A DNA stretch of 60,000 nucleotides from Lineus longissimus (Eukaryota; Nemertea; Pilidiophora; Heteronemertea; Lineidae). Each line of letters begins with the position of its first letter. Position 1 is the first letter of the stretch. The position numbers and the translations under genes are program-made. Of this stretch, positions 12,901 to 22,203 are shown in pieces. The DNA is taken from contig NC_088323.1 in NCBI RefSeq assembly GCF_910592395.1, positions 2,482,001 to 2,542,000 of the forward strand. Direction: 5' to 3'. The notes beneath the pieces were generated by a model. That model made no database searches. It had not been told where the DNA came from and saw nothing but the letters and a program-made list of their open reading frames with translations.

Positions 12901-15900
12901 GATGTAGCTCGAAAATTGGTAGTTCACCAATACTGATGATGTGCAAGAATACTGTGTCGATGTGTGTGTCTAAGCCGGTTAAAACGCATCTGTAAGGATC
13001 CCCTCCACCGGCTCAATCGCGTCGGCACAGTGTGTATGTATCAGGTGCAGACCGAAAAACCCAAAACATGTGAAAAACATGTGAAAAATCGTATGATTAG
13101 TTGCCACGTTATTCTGTGTTCTATCAGCAGTTTCGTAATCAAATCATTCTCTCTTTCCTTTTTTGCAGGACAATCCTACTGCTGATTATGATCATGGTCA
13201 CCTTCACGTGGATTACAGTTATTCTTATTTTTATACTCGCTGCCAAATTAAAGGTAGGCATTTTTGATTGTATCGACTTGCGCATGAGACATTTCCTTAA
13301 ATGCTCGTCGTTCCAGGAAATTCCTGGACATTTCTTTTCGCTATTTTCTAATGTTCTGTTCCTTCCTTTCAGTGTCTCGATTATGATATACGGCGGAAAG
13401 CCCCTGTACGCCTCACTCTGATCATCCTCACTATCATATTCATATACACTGTTAGTCAAGTTAACGTGGTAAGATAACATTTCGACCAGTCAACTACACG
13501 TCTACCGGTGTGAAAGTTTGAAATATCCTAGGATATAATGTCCAGGGGGATATATGACATTTCCTAGGATTGAATCCCTGGGATACATTTTCGACTGTTA
13601 CAATGGCCATCCCGATCCTTGTATTTTGCATTGGGATCTTCACAAGTCCTTGAGAGCAAGCACGGCGCCCAGTTACCGTTGGAGTTATACGGATTTAAGA
13701 TTGCCATCTCGCGATGCTACCTATAACGATAGACCAGGCACCTAGAGGTTTCTTAAATCTACCCGAGATGCTTGGAATAAGAGGACACTTGAATAAGCCT
13801 GCGACCCTATTCCCCTGATCAAAAACAAGCATTCGTACATGAAAAATAACTCACATTTCACTCTCACCGTCTTGTTGTATTCAATACTTTGATTCTCTTC
13901 GTCTTGTTTCAGCTTTGCTGTGATGGAGGCATCGTGTTCCCAAAAGACAACGGGTCAGGAGCAGGGGCCTCAGTAGTCCACCAAACCTTTATGGCAGGCA
14001 ACAACCTGACCTGCCGCTACCCGCAATACATCTACCTGAGTGGTGTCCTGGGCTACATTACTGTTGCGGTGTTCCTGAGGCTATCTGCTATTGTTAAACT
14101 GCTGATCATGATCATTATTGGTGCGGCTTATATAGTGGTGATGGAAGTCACTCATCCGGCTGTCTTCTGGACTTACGACAAGGACATGGGGTAAGCTTGC
14201 AGATCACTGCCACGGGCGAATTAAACTCTAGTCTGGTAGCGGAGATCATCCCACAGTCTAAGCCATTCGGCGAGAGATAGACCTAGTTGCCAAGATCAGT
14301 TTGGAAGTAGAATGGTGTCATCTGTTCAGGCAAACTGAAACCCATTTTCTCTTTCTTCCAGCCTGTTGGTTCCATCTCACGCCATGGGTATCCTGGCCCT
14401 CATACAGTTCCTCATCATGCTCTTCGTACACAGCAGGCAACAGGAGTGGACGTACAGACTGGACTATCTTTGGAAACAACAGGTGAGATTCATTCCGCTC
14501 CTAGTTGCACGATCATCTGACTTGAAAAATATTTTGACTTTTGACCTATCTATGACTCTCACCATCCCTTCGTCTCAAATTCATTCTTGTTTTCTTCTAT
14601 AGGCCGCAGACGAAAAGTTGGAGATGATGGAATTACAAAACAACAATCGCCACATTCTCTGTAACCTCCTACCTGCCCACGTGGCCGCCCACTTTATCGG
14701 CGCTAACAACAGGAGTAATATGGTGAGTTGATCTTTTTCGTTACCCCTAACCCTCTTCGTTGGGCTCCGGTATGCTTTCATCTTGGTATTTACTCGTTTT
14801 ATTTCAAAATATGTTGATTTACATAATATACTGGTATTTCAGGAGTTGTACAGCCAGGCCTACTCCAGAGTAGGTGTATTTTTCGGGTCTATTCCCAACT
14901 TCTCCGAGTTCTACATGGAGTTGGACGCTAACAACCAGGGGGTGGAATGCCTGCGGGTTCTTAACGAGATCATTGCTGACTTTGATGAGGTAGGTCACTT
15001 TAATGCCTGGACTGGTTCCGAATTCACTGACTTGGGTGACGGTGGTCTTCGTCCATGTCAGACACGATTTGTATTTTACATAGATTGTGTATTTTACACA
15101 TGGAATGCAGTGCAACGTTCCCATCAGGGCTTTGAAATGCTTACACAATCTCTATTAGTTTGATGATAGAAAGACCAAAGCAGGGTACGATGATTCAAAG
15201 TATCGTCGTCTTTCGAATAGAGATCGACTTCGTGCACTGTTCTCAACTAAAAGAGCTTAAGTGTATGTGTAGCCATTCTGCATTCATTGTTATCGCCGTT
15301 TCAGTTGCTAAACGAGGAGAGGTTCCAAGCTGTGGACAAGATCAAGACAATCGGTAGCACATTCATGGCAGCAGTAGGTCTGACACCTGACAGAGTCATA
15401 CAAGACACTGACGAGTCAGTCCTTCAGTCCATGACGGTGCTAGTGGAGTTCATCCTGGCCATGAAGGACAGACTCAGCGTCATCAATGAGAATTCGTATA
15501 ATAACTTTATGCTTAGAATCGGTAGGTTAATGTACCCCCTCCAAACAGTATCCTCCGAAAAGACATAAGAGCAGGATTGATGCTTGCATGACCTTCCATA
15601 GTATGCACATCATAGGTAACCGGAAAAACGCCGACCGACCGACCGACCGACTGACCGACTGACCGACCGACCGACCGACTGACCTGCCAACCTACCCTCA
15701 TATGCAGTATCCCTTTCGCTTCTCTATAGCACATGTACCTGTGTAGTGCCCAGCGCAATGGACGTGATGGAGTCCGACGTGTCTGACAGCAGCATCTCCA
15801 GTCAATTATACCGGGAAAACGAGCCCACGCGGTAAGGAACTGATAACGATACTCTAAAGATATGCTTTGTCTACATGGTCGGTGGATATAAAAACATGAT

Positions 15901-18900
15901 TTGGGCCTAGTATATGCACTGTAGTTTTTCTACTCGAGTGTCTCGACCGATGCAATGCATGAACTGCAACGCGCAACATGCATTTGTTGTCATTCGACCA
16001 GCTTACGTGCGCTTGTTTACAATTTCATTTCATATGACCTGCTATCGTGGATTGGATATATCACATTGACTTATGAGTAGGTTGGCAGGTCAGTCGGTCG
16101 GTCGGTCGGTCGGCGTTTTTCCGGTTACCCACATCATACGCTATCGAAGTCGGACTGAAGGCGTAGAAATGATGCATACAATGCTATGAAATACGCTCGC
16201 TACCCTCTTGCGTAATGTAGTGTCGTGTGTAACAGTGTGGAAGCCTGGCTCTACCGGCCTCGAGGTTCAGTTGCGACCTCGTCAGCATCAGGCCAGTTGG
16301 CAGAGCCTGTTTTTTTTATCTGACGGACATTTTTCCCCTGGTCAGGGAGATCTCGGAATTCCATTAACCAAGTTGTCCCTTTTTTCATATTTTAGGTGTA
16401 AATGTTGGCCCAGTGGTAGCTGGGGTGATAGGCGCACGAAAGCCTCAGTACGATATCTGGGGCAACACCGTGAACGTAGCCAGTCGGATGGATAGTACAG
16501 GGAAGTTAGATTATGTACAGGTAAGTTGTAGTAGGCATCAGTACACACTATTCCTATTCTGAAAGGTAGGCCCTTCAACATGTTGGCTACTCAAAGACAG
16601 CAGCTTTTGGGGTCAATTTGGAAGGCCTCGGCGTGCCATATTGGTGCTGGGGGTTATTTGTCACTGATTCAGCGATTCATTGTTTTCCTTTCAGACAACA
16701 GAAGAAGTATTCAAAATCCTCAAGGACCGCTACGACTTCCAATGCCGAGGTACCATCAATGTGAAGGGTAAAGGCTTCATGACCACCTACTTTTTACTGC
16801 GACGAAAACCAAGCACAAGCTTCTCAGACTTCTCTCTCCCGGGCGGGGGCAGTTTCACCCGTAGCCCGATCAGCCATACGAGTATACGATCGTCTCTCTC
16901 GGCGAACTACTCTCTGAGATCACCGCAGAGGTCACCGGAGAAGGTCTCAATGGAGAGCCTGCAGCGGACTGGGTCAGACGTTCTCCTGGCGTCAACAGGG
17001 AAACGCCCCAGTTGCGACTCCGTCAAGAATATTTGCCAGACTCCACCTGGCAGCATCAGTGGATGGGGAAGGCGCAATAACGGTGAATGTACCACACCAC
17101 GGGATACGATGCGCAGCGCAAAGCGAAACAAGGGCAGCAATTCGTCTCTGGCGAGTTTCTTGAATAATGAGGCGCAGTGTAGCACGCTTTCGTCGAAGGT
17201 CGGAAACTCACCCGAACTTCCCATGGTCCACTTCAAAAATATCAACTTCTACCCAACGCAGACTGGCACTCAGTCAACATCTTTTGCGGATTCGTCGCAA
17301 GCGGAATACATGCAGGCGAACAATCTGATGCAGGGTGATCGGCCTCAGCAGTTGCCGGTTGGGATATTCGGGAATCGGACGGAGTTGCTGAACAATCAAA
17401 TTAAAGGATTTAAGTTCATAGGTTCGAAGACTTCTGGTTCACCCACGAGGCCGTTGCCGCCTCTGCCACAGGGTCATATTCGCAACCAAACCAACCAGAT
17501 GAGCCCTGTACATCTTGCGAGGGCGCCACTATGCAGGCAGATGAGTGAAGGTGGGGTCCAGCCACAGCGACCGCAAGTCGTCAAACAACACAGCTTGGAC
17601 AGTGCCTCTTTTCTGAAGAATAAAAATCTGAAGCCGCATTATCTAGAAGTCGCCAATGAAGAAGCTCCGAATTATAACAAGCCGCGATCACCAGTACAGA
17701 CCAAGATCAAATCGCCGGAACACAAGTACAGGGAATCAGCACTGCGAAAACCAGTATTCCCGGAGGTCATGCCAACCTCCCCTGAACACAAATACAGAGC
17801 GCCTGAATGCACGAAGCCATTATTCACCGACTGCCATATAACAGAAAACCGAAAAATGAGTGCGCCTGATTTCGACAAATTGAGAAGGCCACCCGCACCT
17901 CTTCATATTGAAGAAAGGGCACAGACTCTCCAACACGTTGGTCGTGTCACTTCGCCAAAGTACGCCCTGGGTTTTATAAATCCGCTGTCGCCTACGCAAA
18001 TGAGTCAGTCATCTCATGGAAGCTTTGACGAAAGCTTCCGATCAAATTCACCTCAGAGTCCGAACCCCAAGAGTCCGCTAAACGGATCACCAGTGAAAAC
18101 GCCTAAACTTTTAACTCCTGATCTCGGACTGATAAAGGAGTTATCTTCACCCGAATCAGATTACCATCATGCTAGCTCTTCTAAGTCAGAAAGCAGTGCG
18201 CCAGTATTGGCTGTAATTGACGGATTACAAATGTGTATACCGGAACGAAGTCCGCCACCTGAGGTGCATGCAAAACCAGACTCTGACCCAAACAGAGCGA
18301 GCATTATGACTATCGATACTGACGTCACCTACGATACTGATGTCGGAGACACTGATTTTGGTGAAACTGATGTTGGAGATACGGATGCTGAGTCTAATAT
18401 GAATAGAACTGACTATGAAAATGATAGCACTAGCAATTGTGGGTTGTCTGATCTGGAGGATGGATTGCAGGAGTGGCACTACCCTGATGGTGAATCGTCA
18501 GCGGTAGGGGATACCGATGATGATGCGCTGCGGGATGATGACTTTGATCAAGCTTTGATCTCATTACAGCCGGTGTCTTACGACATTGGTATAGGGCCCA
18601 TTACAATGCGTGATTTGAAAATTCATAATATGCAAAATGGTTGCGAAGCGGCGGCGAGACCAAAATCAAGGACCCAAAATAGCCCCGGGCAGTCAAGTCC
18701 GAGGAAAAAAGACAGTTTTAAAATCCCCGAGCACACTCGCAAGCAGGAGATGTCTTTTGTAGAAACGCTGCATCAGCTAACTGAATCAGGTCCGACCAGT
18801 TTAGCTGGTGCCGGGAAACCGCCAAGTGTTGGCTCTGGCAAGAGGAAGTCCGATAGCCCTGAGCATAATGGGACCAGTCAAAGCGAGGAGAACGGAGATG

Positions 18901-19556
18901 TGTTCGACTCGCGAGAGTCTAGCTGCGAACCGGAACAGGCTTGTGCCTTGAACTCTCTGCCACCTCCGTGCAATAAGTCCTCAACTGAGAGTACACAGTC
19001 TGATACTCAACCTACCACATTGAACTCTGGTTCGGGAAAAGCACAGGGTGGTAAAGTGCGACCTCATCAACCACCTTTCCAAGTCAAACGTCGCCAGAAA
19101 TTTGGTCTACCTCCACGCCACTGCCGAAGCCTAGACTACATCCCAAGCGATGCGGACGACGGGCAGAGCTCCGTTGCGTCCTCCGCGAACCCGAGCCCCA
19201 AACTGCCGCGCTGCTCGCTAAACATCCCGCCCCAACTCCGGCAATATCTCCTCCAGCCAGACAATATCAGTCTATCATCCTTCGGCAGCTGCAGCGAACT
19301 CTCCCGGAGCGATCCGAACCTCAACTACGATTCTAGCTCTGCAGCCTACGAGTCGGAATACGACAATTACCGACCAGGAATCACGAGTGATGACGAATTC
19401 TTTAACAACGATCGTGGAAGTGACGTAGATCTAAATGATTATTTTGATGACGTAGATCTTGAAAGTGTTGGTGTAAGCGACAGTTTTAGCTTTGATTACG
19501 CGGTACCCGCGTCAGTGAAACAAGCCCAAAATTGCCAAAAGTCAACGGACGTGTGA
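3207..19556 (+). CDS. ADCY1: Ca2+/calmodulin-type adenylyl cyclase, ADCY1/rutabaga-like (5'-partial)
   Basis: Membrane adenylyl cyclase that makes cAMP from ATP. The 19 exons are 3207-3356, 4957-5075, 5398-5509, 6158-6285, 6498-6656, 6795-6936, 7494-7652, 7921-7961, 10209-10350, 10567-10664, 13169-13253, 13373-13468, 13913-14190, 14362-14482, 14603-14722, 14843-14989, 15305-15521, 16396-16520 and 16695-19556. They sum to 5301 nt, giving 1766 residues plus stop, and every junction keeps frame with AG/GT sites. The order is end of membrane cassette 1, C1a ([28 protein letters not shown]), C1b, cassette 2, C2a ([22 protein letters not shown]) and a very long tail. Both C1a metal aspartates and the C2 Lys, Asp, Asn and Arg contacts are present, so it should be active. 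The subtype call rests on my recollection of ADCY1: [35 protein letters not shown] and AEIPFSNV match that class, not the ADCY2/4/7 or 5/6 classes. The N-terminus is outside the window. Confidence 0.95.
5901..6121. repeat. Array of hairpin repeats based on CTGTTTGGCAAGCCGGCTTGCCAAACAG-like units
   Basis: At least four palindromic or half-palindromic units occur in about 220 bp. They are TTGGCAAGCCCGGCTTACCAA at 5903, a half unit (CTCGCCAAACAGG) at 5986, a full unit at 6011-6041, a full unit at 6056-6083 and a variant with TTCGGCGAGCGGCTTGCC at 6097-6121. Each can fold on itself, and neighbours can pair with one another. The cluster ends 36 bp before the exon acceptor at 6157. It is unlike the surrounding AT-rich intron. 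Confidence 0.8.
7494..7961 (+). CDS. ADCY1: Adenylyl cyclase exons 7-8: C1b region with probable calmodulin-binding segment
   Basis: Exon 7494-7652 encodes a basic amphipathic stretch ([20 protein letters not shown]) followed by [12 protein letters not shown]. It aligns with the region of ADCY1 known to bind calmodulin, so Ca2+/calmodulin stimulation is inferred, not shown. Its acceptor is a tandem CAG-CAG (7491-7496), which could give forms with or without one glutamine. Exon 7921-7961 is a 41-nt micro-exon encoding a strongly basic [13 protein letters not shown]. It begins in phase 0 and ends in phase 2, which the next exon at 10209 accepts. Confidence 0.85.
7962..10208 (+). other. Adenylyl cyclase intron 8
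   Basis: No exon was accepted in this intron of about 2.2 kb. A frame at 9626-9844 (begins after a CAG, contains [17 protein letters not shown]) is the only stretch with a coding look. It has no donor in a compatible phase, and the 7961 to 10209 junction already restores the frame. Confidence 0.6.
10209..14482 (+). CDS. ADCY1: Adenylyl cyclase exons 9-14: end of C1b and second six-helix membrane cassette
   Basis: Exon 10209-10350 encodes the lead-in ([13 protein letters not shown]). Hydrophobic helices follow: [16 protein letters not shown] (10567-10664), a helix starting [12 protein letters not shown] (13169-13253), [14 protein letters not shown] (13373-13468), then a large exon (13913-14190) with an extracellular loop and two helices, then [20 protein letters not shown] (14362-14482). 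The loop in 13913-14190 holds NNLTC, an N-glycosylation sequon beside a cysteine, at the usual place between helices 9 and 10 or 11 and 12. The cassette anchors the enzyme in the plasma membrane. The exon ends with RLDYLWKQQ, the conserved entry into C2. Confidence 0.92.
10665..13168 (+). other. Adenylyl cyclase intron 10
   Basis: Intron of about 2.5 kb with no supported exon. It contains an imperfect inverted repeat (11416-11444 against 11463-11493), a GC-rich CCGGAG/CCGGGA patch at about 11535-11590, and a T-rich tract at about 12640. Confidence 0.7.
11416..11493. repeat. Imperfect inverted repeat (hairpin)
   Basis: The left arm contains AAGGTATCCGAACAA and the right arm, read on the opposite strand, AAGGTATCCGGACAA. 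Both arms also share flanking CATGCA and ACACA. The arms are about 29-31 nt and the loop is about 18 nt. It sits in an intron and may be a very short MITE remnant or just a stable hairpin. Confidence 0.6.
14603..16520 (+). CDS. ADCY1: Adenylyl cyclase exons 15-18: C2a catalytic domain
   Basis: Exon 14603-14722 carries [16 protein letters not shown]. Exon 14843-14989 carries [14 protein letters not shown] and [16 protein letters not shown]. Exon 15305-15521 carries [16 protein letters not shown], whose lysine reads the adenine ring. Exon 16396-16520 carries [19 protein letters not shown] and [13 protein letters not shown], with the adenine Asp and the transition-state Asn and Arg. The junction 15521 to 16396 is phase 1 and joins LRI-G-VNVG. 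The intron between these two exons holds the Mutator-like insertion at 15615-16129. Confidence 0.94.
15615..16129. mobile_element. Mutator-like non-autonomous inverted-repeat element with 9-bp target duplication
   Basis: The left terminus GGTAACCGGAAAAACGCCGA runs into repeated CCGA/CTGA units and then GACCTGCCAACCTAC (to about 15700). The right end (about 16072-16129) is its reverse complement, GTAGGTTGGCAGGTC, CGGT units, then CGTTTTTCCGGTTACC. The 9-mer CACATCATA flanks both sides directly (15606-15614 and 16130-16138), as expected of a target-site duplication. Long termini and a 9-bp duplication fit the Mutator-like superfamily. No transposase frame is inside. The CCGA run is longer in the left arm than in the right. 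Confidence 0.8.
15730..15831 (+). other. Exon-like segment inside the Mutator-like element
   Basis: A strong acceptor (pyrimidine-rich CCCTTTCGCTTCTCTATAG) precedes 15730 and a GTAAGG donor follows 15831. The 102-nt segment is a multiple of three and is fully open only in phase 2 ([12 protein letters not shown], then [20 protein letters not shown] and TR). The surrounding cyclase junction is phase 1. In that phase inclusion gives a stop after a few codons (TAG), so it would act as a poison exon. It could be a captured foreign exon or an exonised piece of the element. Confidence 0.4.
16695..19556 (+). CDS. ADCY1: Adenylyl cyclase last exon: end of C2a plus a cytoplasmic tail of about 915 residues
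   Basis: The first 38 codons finish C2a ([22 protein letters not shown]). The rest is low-complexity, Ser/Pro-rich and presumably disordered. It has many SP and TP sites. A 22-residue tandem repeat headed by SPEHKYR (17712-17777, 17778-17843) is followed by an Asp/Thr-rich run of [10 protein letters not shown] and ETDVG units (about 18311-18390). The last 170 residues look more ordered ([40 protein letters not shown]). The protein ends QKSTDV, a class I PDZ-ligand pattern (T at -2, V at 0). Vertebrate ADCY1 has a short tail, whereas rutabaga is known for a long one. The whole tail is one exon with TGA at 19554. Confidence 0.93.
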   Translation, partial: TTEEVFKILKDRYDFQCRGTINVKGKGFMTTYFLLRRKPSTSFSDFSLPGGGSFTRSPISHTSIRSSLSANYSLRSPQRSPEKVSMESLQRTGSDVLLASTGKRPSCDSVKNICQTPPGSISGWGRRNNGECTTPRDTMRSAKRNKGSNSSLASFLNNEAQCSTLSSKVGNSPELPMVHFKNINFYPTQTGTQSTSFADSSQAEYMQANNLMQGDRPQQLPVGIFGNRTELLNNQIKGFKFIGSKTSGSPTRPLPPLPQGHIRNQTNQMSPVHLARAPLCRQMSEGGVQPQRPQVVKQHSLDSASFLKNKNLKPHYLEVANEEAPNYNKPRSPVQTKIKSPEHKYRESALRKPVFPEVMPTSPEHKYRAPECTKPLFTDCHITENRKMSAPDFDKLRRPPAPLHIEERAQTLQHVGRVTSPKYALGFINPLSPTQMSQSSHGSFDESFRSNSPQSPNPKSPLNGSPVKTPKLLTPDLGLIKELSSPESDYHHASSSKSESSAPVLAVIDGLQMCIPERSPPPEVHAKPDSDPNRASIMTIDTDVTYDTDVGDTDFGETDVGDTDAESNMNRTDYENDSTSNCGLSDLEDGLQEWHYPDGESSAVGDTDDDALRDDDFDQALISLQPVSYDIGIGPITMRDLKIHNMQNGCEAAARPKSRTQNSPGQSSPRKKDSFKIPEHTRKQEMSFVETLHQLTESGPTSLAGAGKPPSVGSGKRKSDSPEHNGTSQSEENGDVFDSRESSCEPEQACALNSLPPPCNKSSTESTQSDTQPTTLNSGSGKAQGGKVRPHQPPFQVKRRQKFGLPPRHCRSLDYIPSDADDGQSSVASSANPSPKLPRCSLNIPPQLRQYLLQPDNISLSSFGSCSELSRSDPNLNYDSSSAAYESEYDNYRPGITSDDEFFNNDRGSDVDLNDYFDDVDLESVGVSDSFSFDYAVPASVKQAQNCQKSTDV

Positions 19557-22176
19557 TGTAGATCCCTTGGTGGTAGTCAGATTATCATGGCATTTGCAGT
19601 TTTTCGTGTGTCGTAATACTCAAAATAAACTTTCATTGTTGATTTTTGATCATATCCGCTATGATTGGTAAATAATCATCGTCAGTGCCGATCGAGCCCG
19701 GTAATAAAAAATCAGACTTGCTTATTCATGTTGAAAGCCAATGATCGATACATAATATGAATATAGGTCGTTGCCTTTATAAAATTGACTTGGGTAACGC
19801 CAAAAAGGTGCCGTAGTTTCTTATATCGCAGTACAGTGGGGGTTTACGGCAGAGTGCAATACAATGGTGTATGCAAATATCTGAAGCAAAATTGTGACGT
19901 GCAAGTGGACCATTTTTCGTCACAATTACTATCCACAGCATCAATCAGTATACGTAAACGGCTCTTGTAGATACACAACATTTCTTGTAATTTTTGTCGA
20001 CGGTATATCTGACTGCATTCATTGGCTAATCAAAGAGTTGTGACATATTTTTACCAAGTTTTGTGTATTTTATACTTACATGTATGTGTTGGTAGTGGTG
20101 TTATCAGTTCAAACAACAAAACAATCGTGACATTACTGTGTCAAATAAGGATATTATTTCTATTCCCTATCCCATCATTTGCCGTGGAAGTGTTATGCGT
20201 TCTTACAGTGAGGGAGTGAGTGTTCATTTGGCATGGGAACTGCCCATAAGATTTGTCGGGAAATCGATACAGAAGCCGTTTCATCCAAAGTAACCTTGGC
20301 TGCCGGGACACTGCACTCCTAAAAATCTACCAAGTAGTACGTGGCTCATCGTTATTATTTATACGGTCGTGGTTTTTGGGGCATGGTATGGCATAGGCAA
20401 AAACACGAAACCGTATGGCGACAATGTGACTGGATCAGGAGGGAGGGGATTTGTAATGTTGTCTTGCCAACGAGTTTTGTCAACGAGTTTTTGAATCTCT
20501 GAATAGTATTGTGCTTGTTTTATCCCTTGCGATCCTGGCTGCGGACATTTTTAGTCACAGCTACTTTTGCTGAAGAGAGCACACAAACGGCTCGTTAGCT
20601 TGGATTACATAATCAATATTCTGGTCTTCTTGAACAAAAACACTGTATAATAAGCAGATGCACTACAGTTATGACCAGCATATCAATTCGAACCCTGTTA
20701 GTGGCATTGGTGACGAGCTCTTGTTCATTAAGATGTCTGTCTGGCGGTGGGTACGTTTTTATGCTCGCCACTGGGGATGCGCTTTTCCACTTCCACTGCA
20801 TGAAACGGTTGTGGTATGTGTTCTTTTTAAAACTTTATGTACTTTGCACTCAACGGTCATGAGTCTGGCAGAAAGTTGTTGTTTTCTTTGGCAGACATTC
20901 TTCTTCTTCTCCTTTTTAGTAGCGAGGTAGATGCTTTTGTGAATACGTTGAGTGCTGTTTATAGTGATGCGGGGTATAGACTCGCTTTTTCGTGAAAAGT
21001 TTATTAATCGGCACCATAAAGTTTTATTTCATAGTATTTGGCATTGGATATCTCTGAGTCTGTCACCGGCTTATGCATGATGTCAACATGACAAAGTGCT
21101 GAGATGGTATGTGGCCGGTTGAGAACCATCTACTAACAGTATCGTTCAGGGTTTGTGACTAACCAGGTGTAGACCTATGTACTTTGTCTGTTAGTCATTT
21201 ATCATAGGTTATTATGAATAGGAGGATTGTTTGCACATATGTATAAAGATAATAAACGAATACTCTTATTTGTAAAATATACAGGCGTTCTTGTTCGTTT
21301 TGTGTTCTATGGCCACCAAGCTAAAGCCTTATCCGAAACTGCATGGGCCCATAATTGGGACGCTAAGCGTAGGCATAGGCCAAAGGGAGGGGGTCGGATA
21401 CTGAATAAATGGGTACGTTATAAGAATATGGCCACCAATGCAACTCCCTATATGAAAGAAAACAACCACCCCAAATAAGGCTAGTCTTTTTTATTCATAC
21501 TACAAAACTGTTAAAATATACACCATTTTCTGCTTTTGAAATTTCTCTAATGAGCGATGACATAGAATTGACTAGATTCGAAAATTGTCCTTTGTCCTTG
21601 CGAATTGCCAGACTAAAGTTTTTTGCTGTTCAAGATTTTTTCGGTCTTTTCTGGGAAGTTGGATATCTACATAACTTTGAGTTTTTTAGCAAAAAACCTG
21701 ATGTTGCATAAGACATCAACATCGGTCTGTTTATACATGTACATAATTATCCCAGTGGCAATCCCCATACCACTGGATAGAAAATACCTTACTCTAATTT
21801 GGATATTTTTTCACATAAAATTATTATCTACTCGGGAATTGAATCTTCATCCAGCAACATTTTCTGAACAGGCTCTGTATCAAACTGTGGATCTTGGTCT
21901 TTTTAGGGCTAGCTAAACTATAGCGTAATCTAGAAGAAAGTCACAATCAACATAGGTATGTTTAAAATCTAAAAAGAGAAATGTTGAAGAAATTCTATCA
22001 AATATAGTGTTGTTACACTTGGAATGTGGTGATATAACCCCTGAAGAATTTAAACCATTCAAGGCCATACCAAACAGACCAAGTGCTAAATTCAAGGTGT
22101 GGCCAAATGAAATGCCCTAATTATTCAAATAAGTCCGTAACGTCTGCATCCCTTGTTTTCCCACGTGACATCATGC
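19557..22176. other. Convergent intergenic region
   Basis: Short 3' UTR of the cyclase on the + strand, then AT-rich DNA towards the 3' end of the minus-strand peptide gene. TTTATT at 21490-21495 would read AATAAA on the minus strand and is a possible distal polyadenylation signal for that gene. I see no further coding segment. Confidence 0.5.
19624..19708 (+). promoter_or_regulatory. Polyadenylation signals of the adenylyl cyclase gene
   Basis: AATAAA occurs at 19624-19629, 68 nt after the stop, and again at 19703-19708. Either implies a short 3' UTR. Confidence 0.55.
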
Positions 22177-22203
22177 TTACTTCCTGCCGCTTCCTCTCAA
22201 AAA
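22177..22203 (-). CDS. Peptide gene terminal exon 3b: FLRGS-GRK and stop
   Basis: Nine codons including TAA, following a strong CGATTTTCTCTTTTCAG acceptor in the phase required by exon 2. Gly-Arg-Lys immediately before the stop is the usual amidation and dibasic cleavage signal. That makes a chance match less likely, although the exon is very short. Confidence 0.5.
   Translation of the reverse strand, partial: FLRGSGRK

Noticed and set aside
16208-16495. Frame running through the C2 exon ([19 protein letters not shown])
   Set aside because: It is the out-of-frame reading of exon 16396-16520. The phase-1 join gives [13 protein letters not shown] instead.
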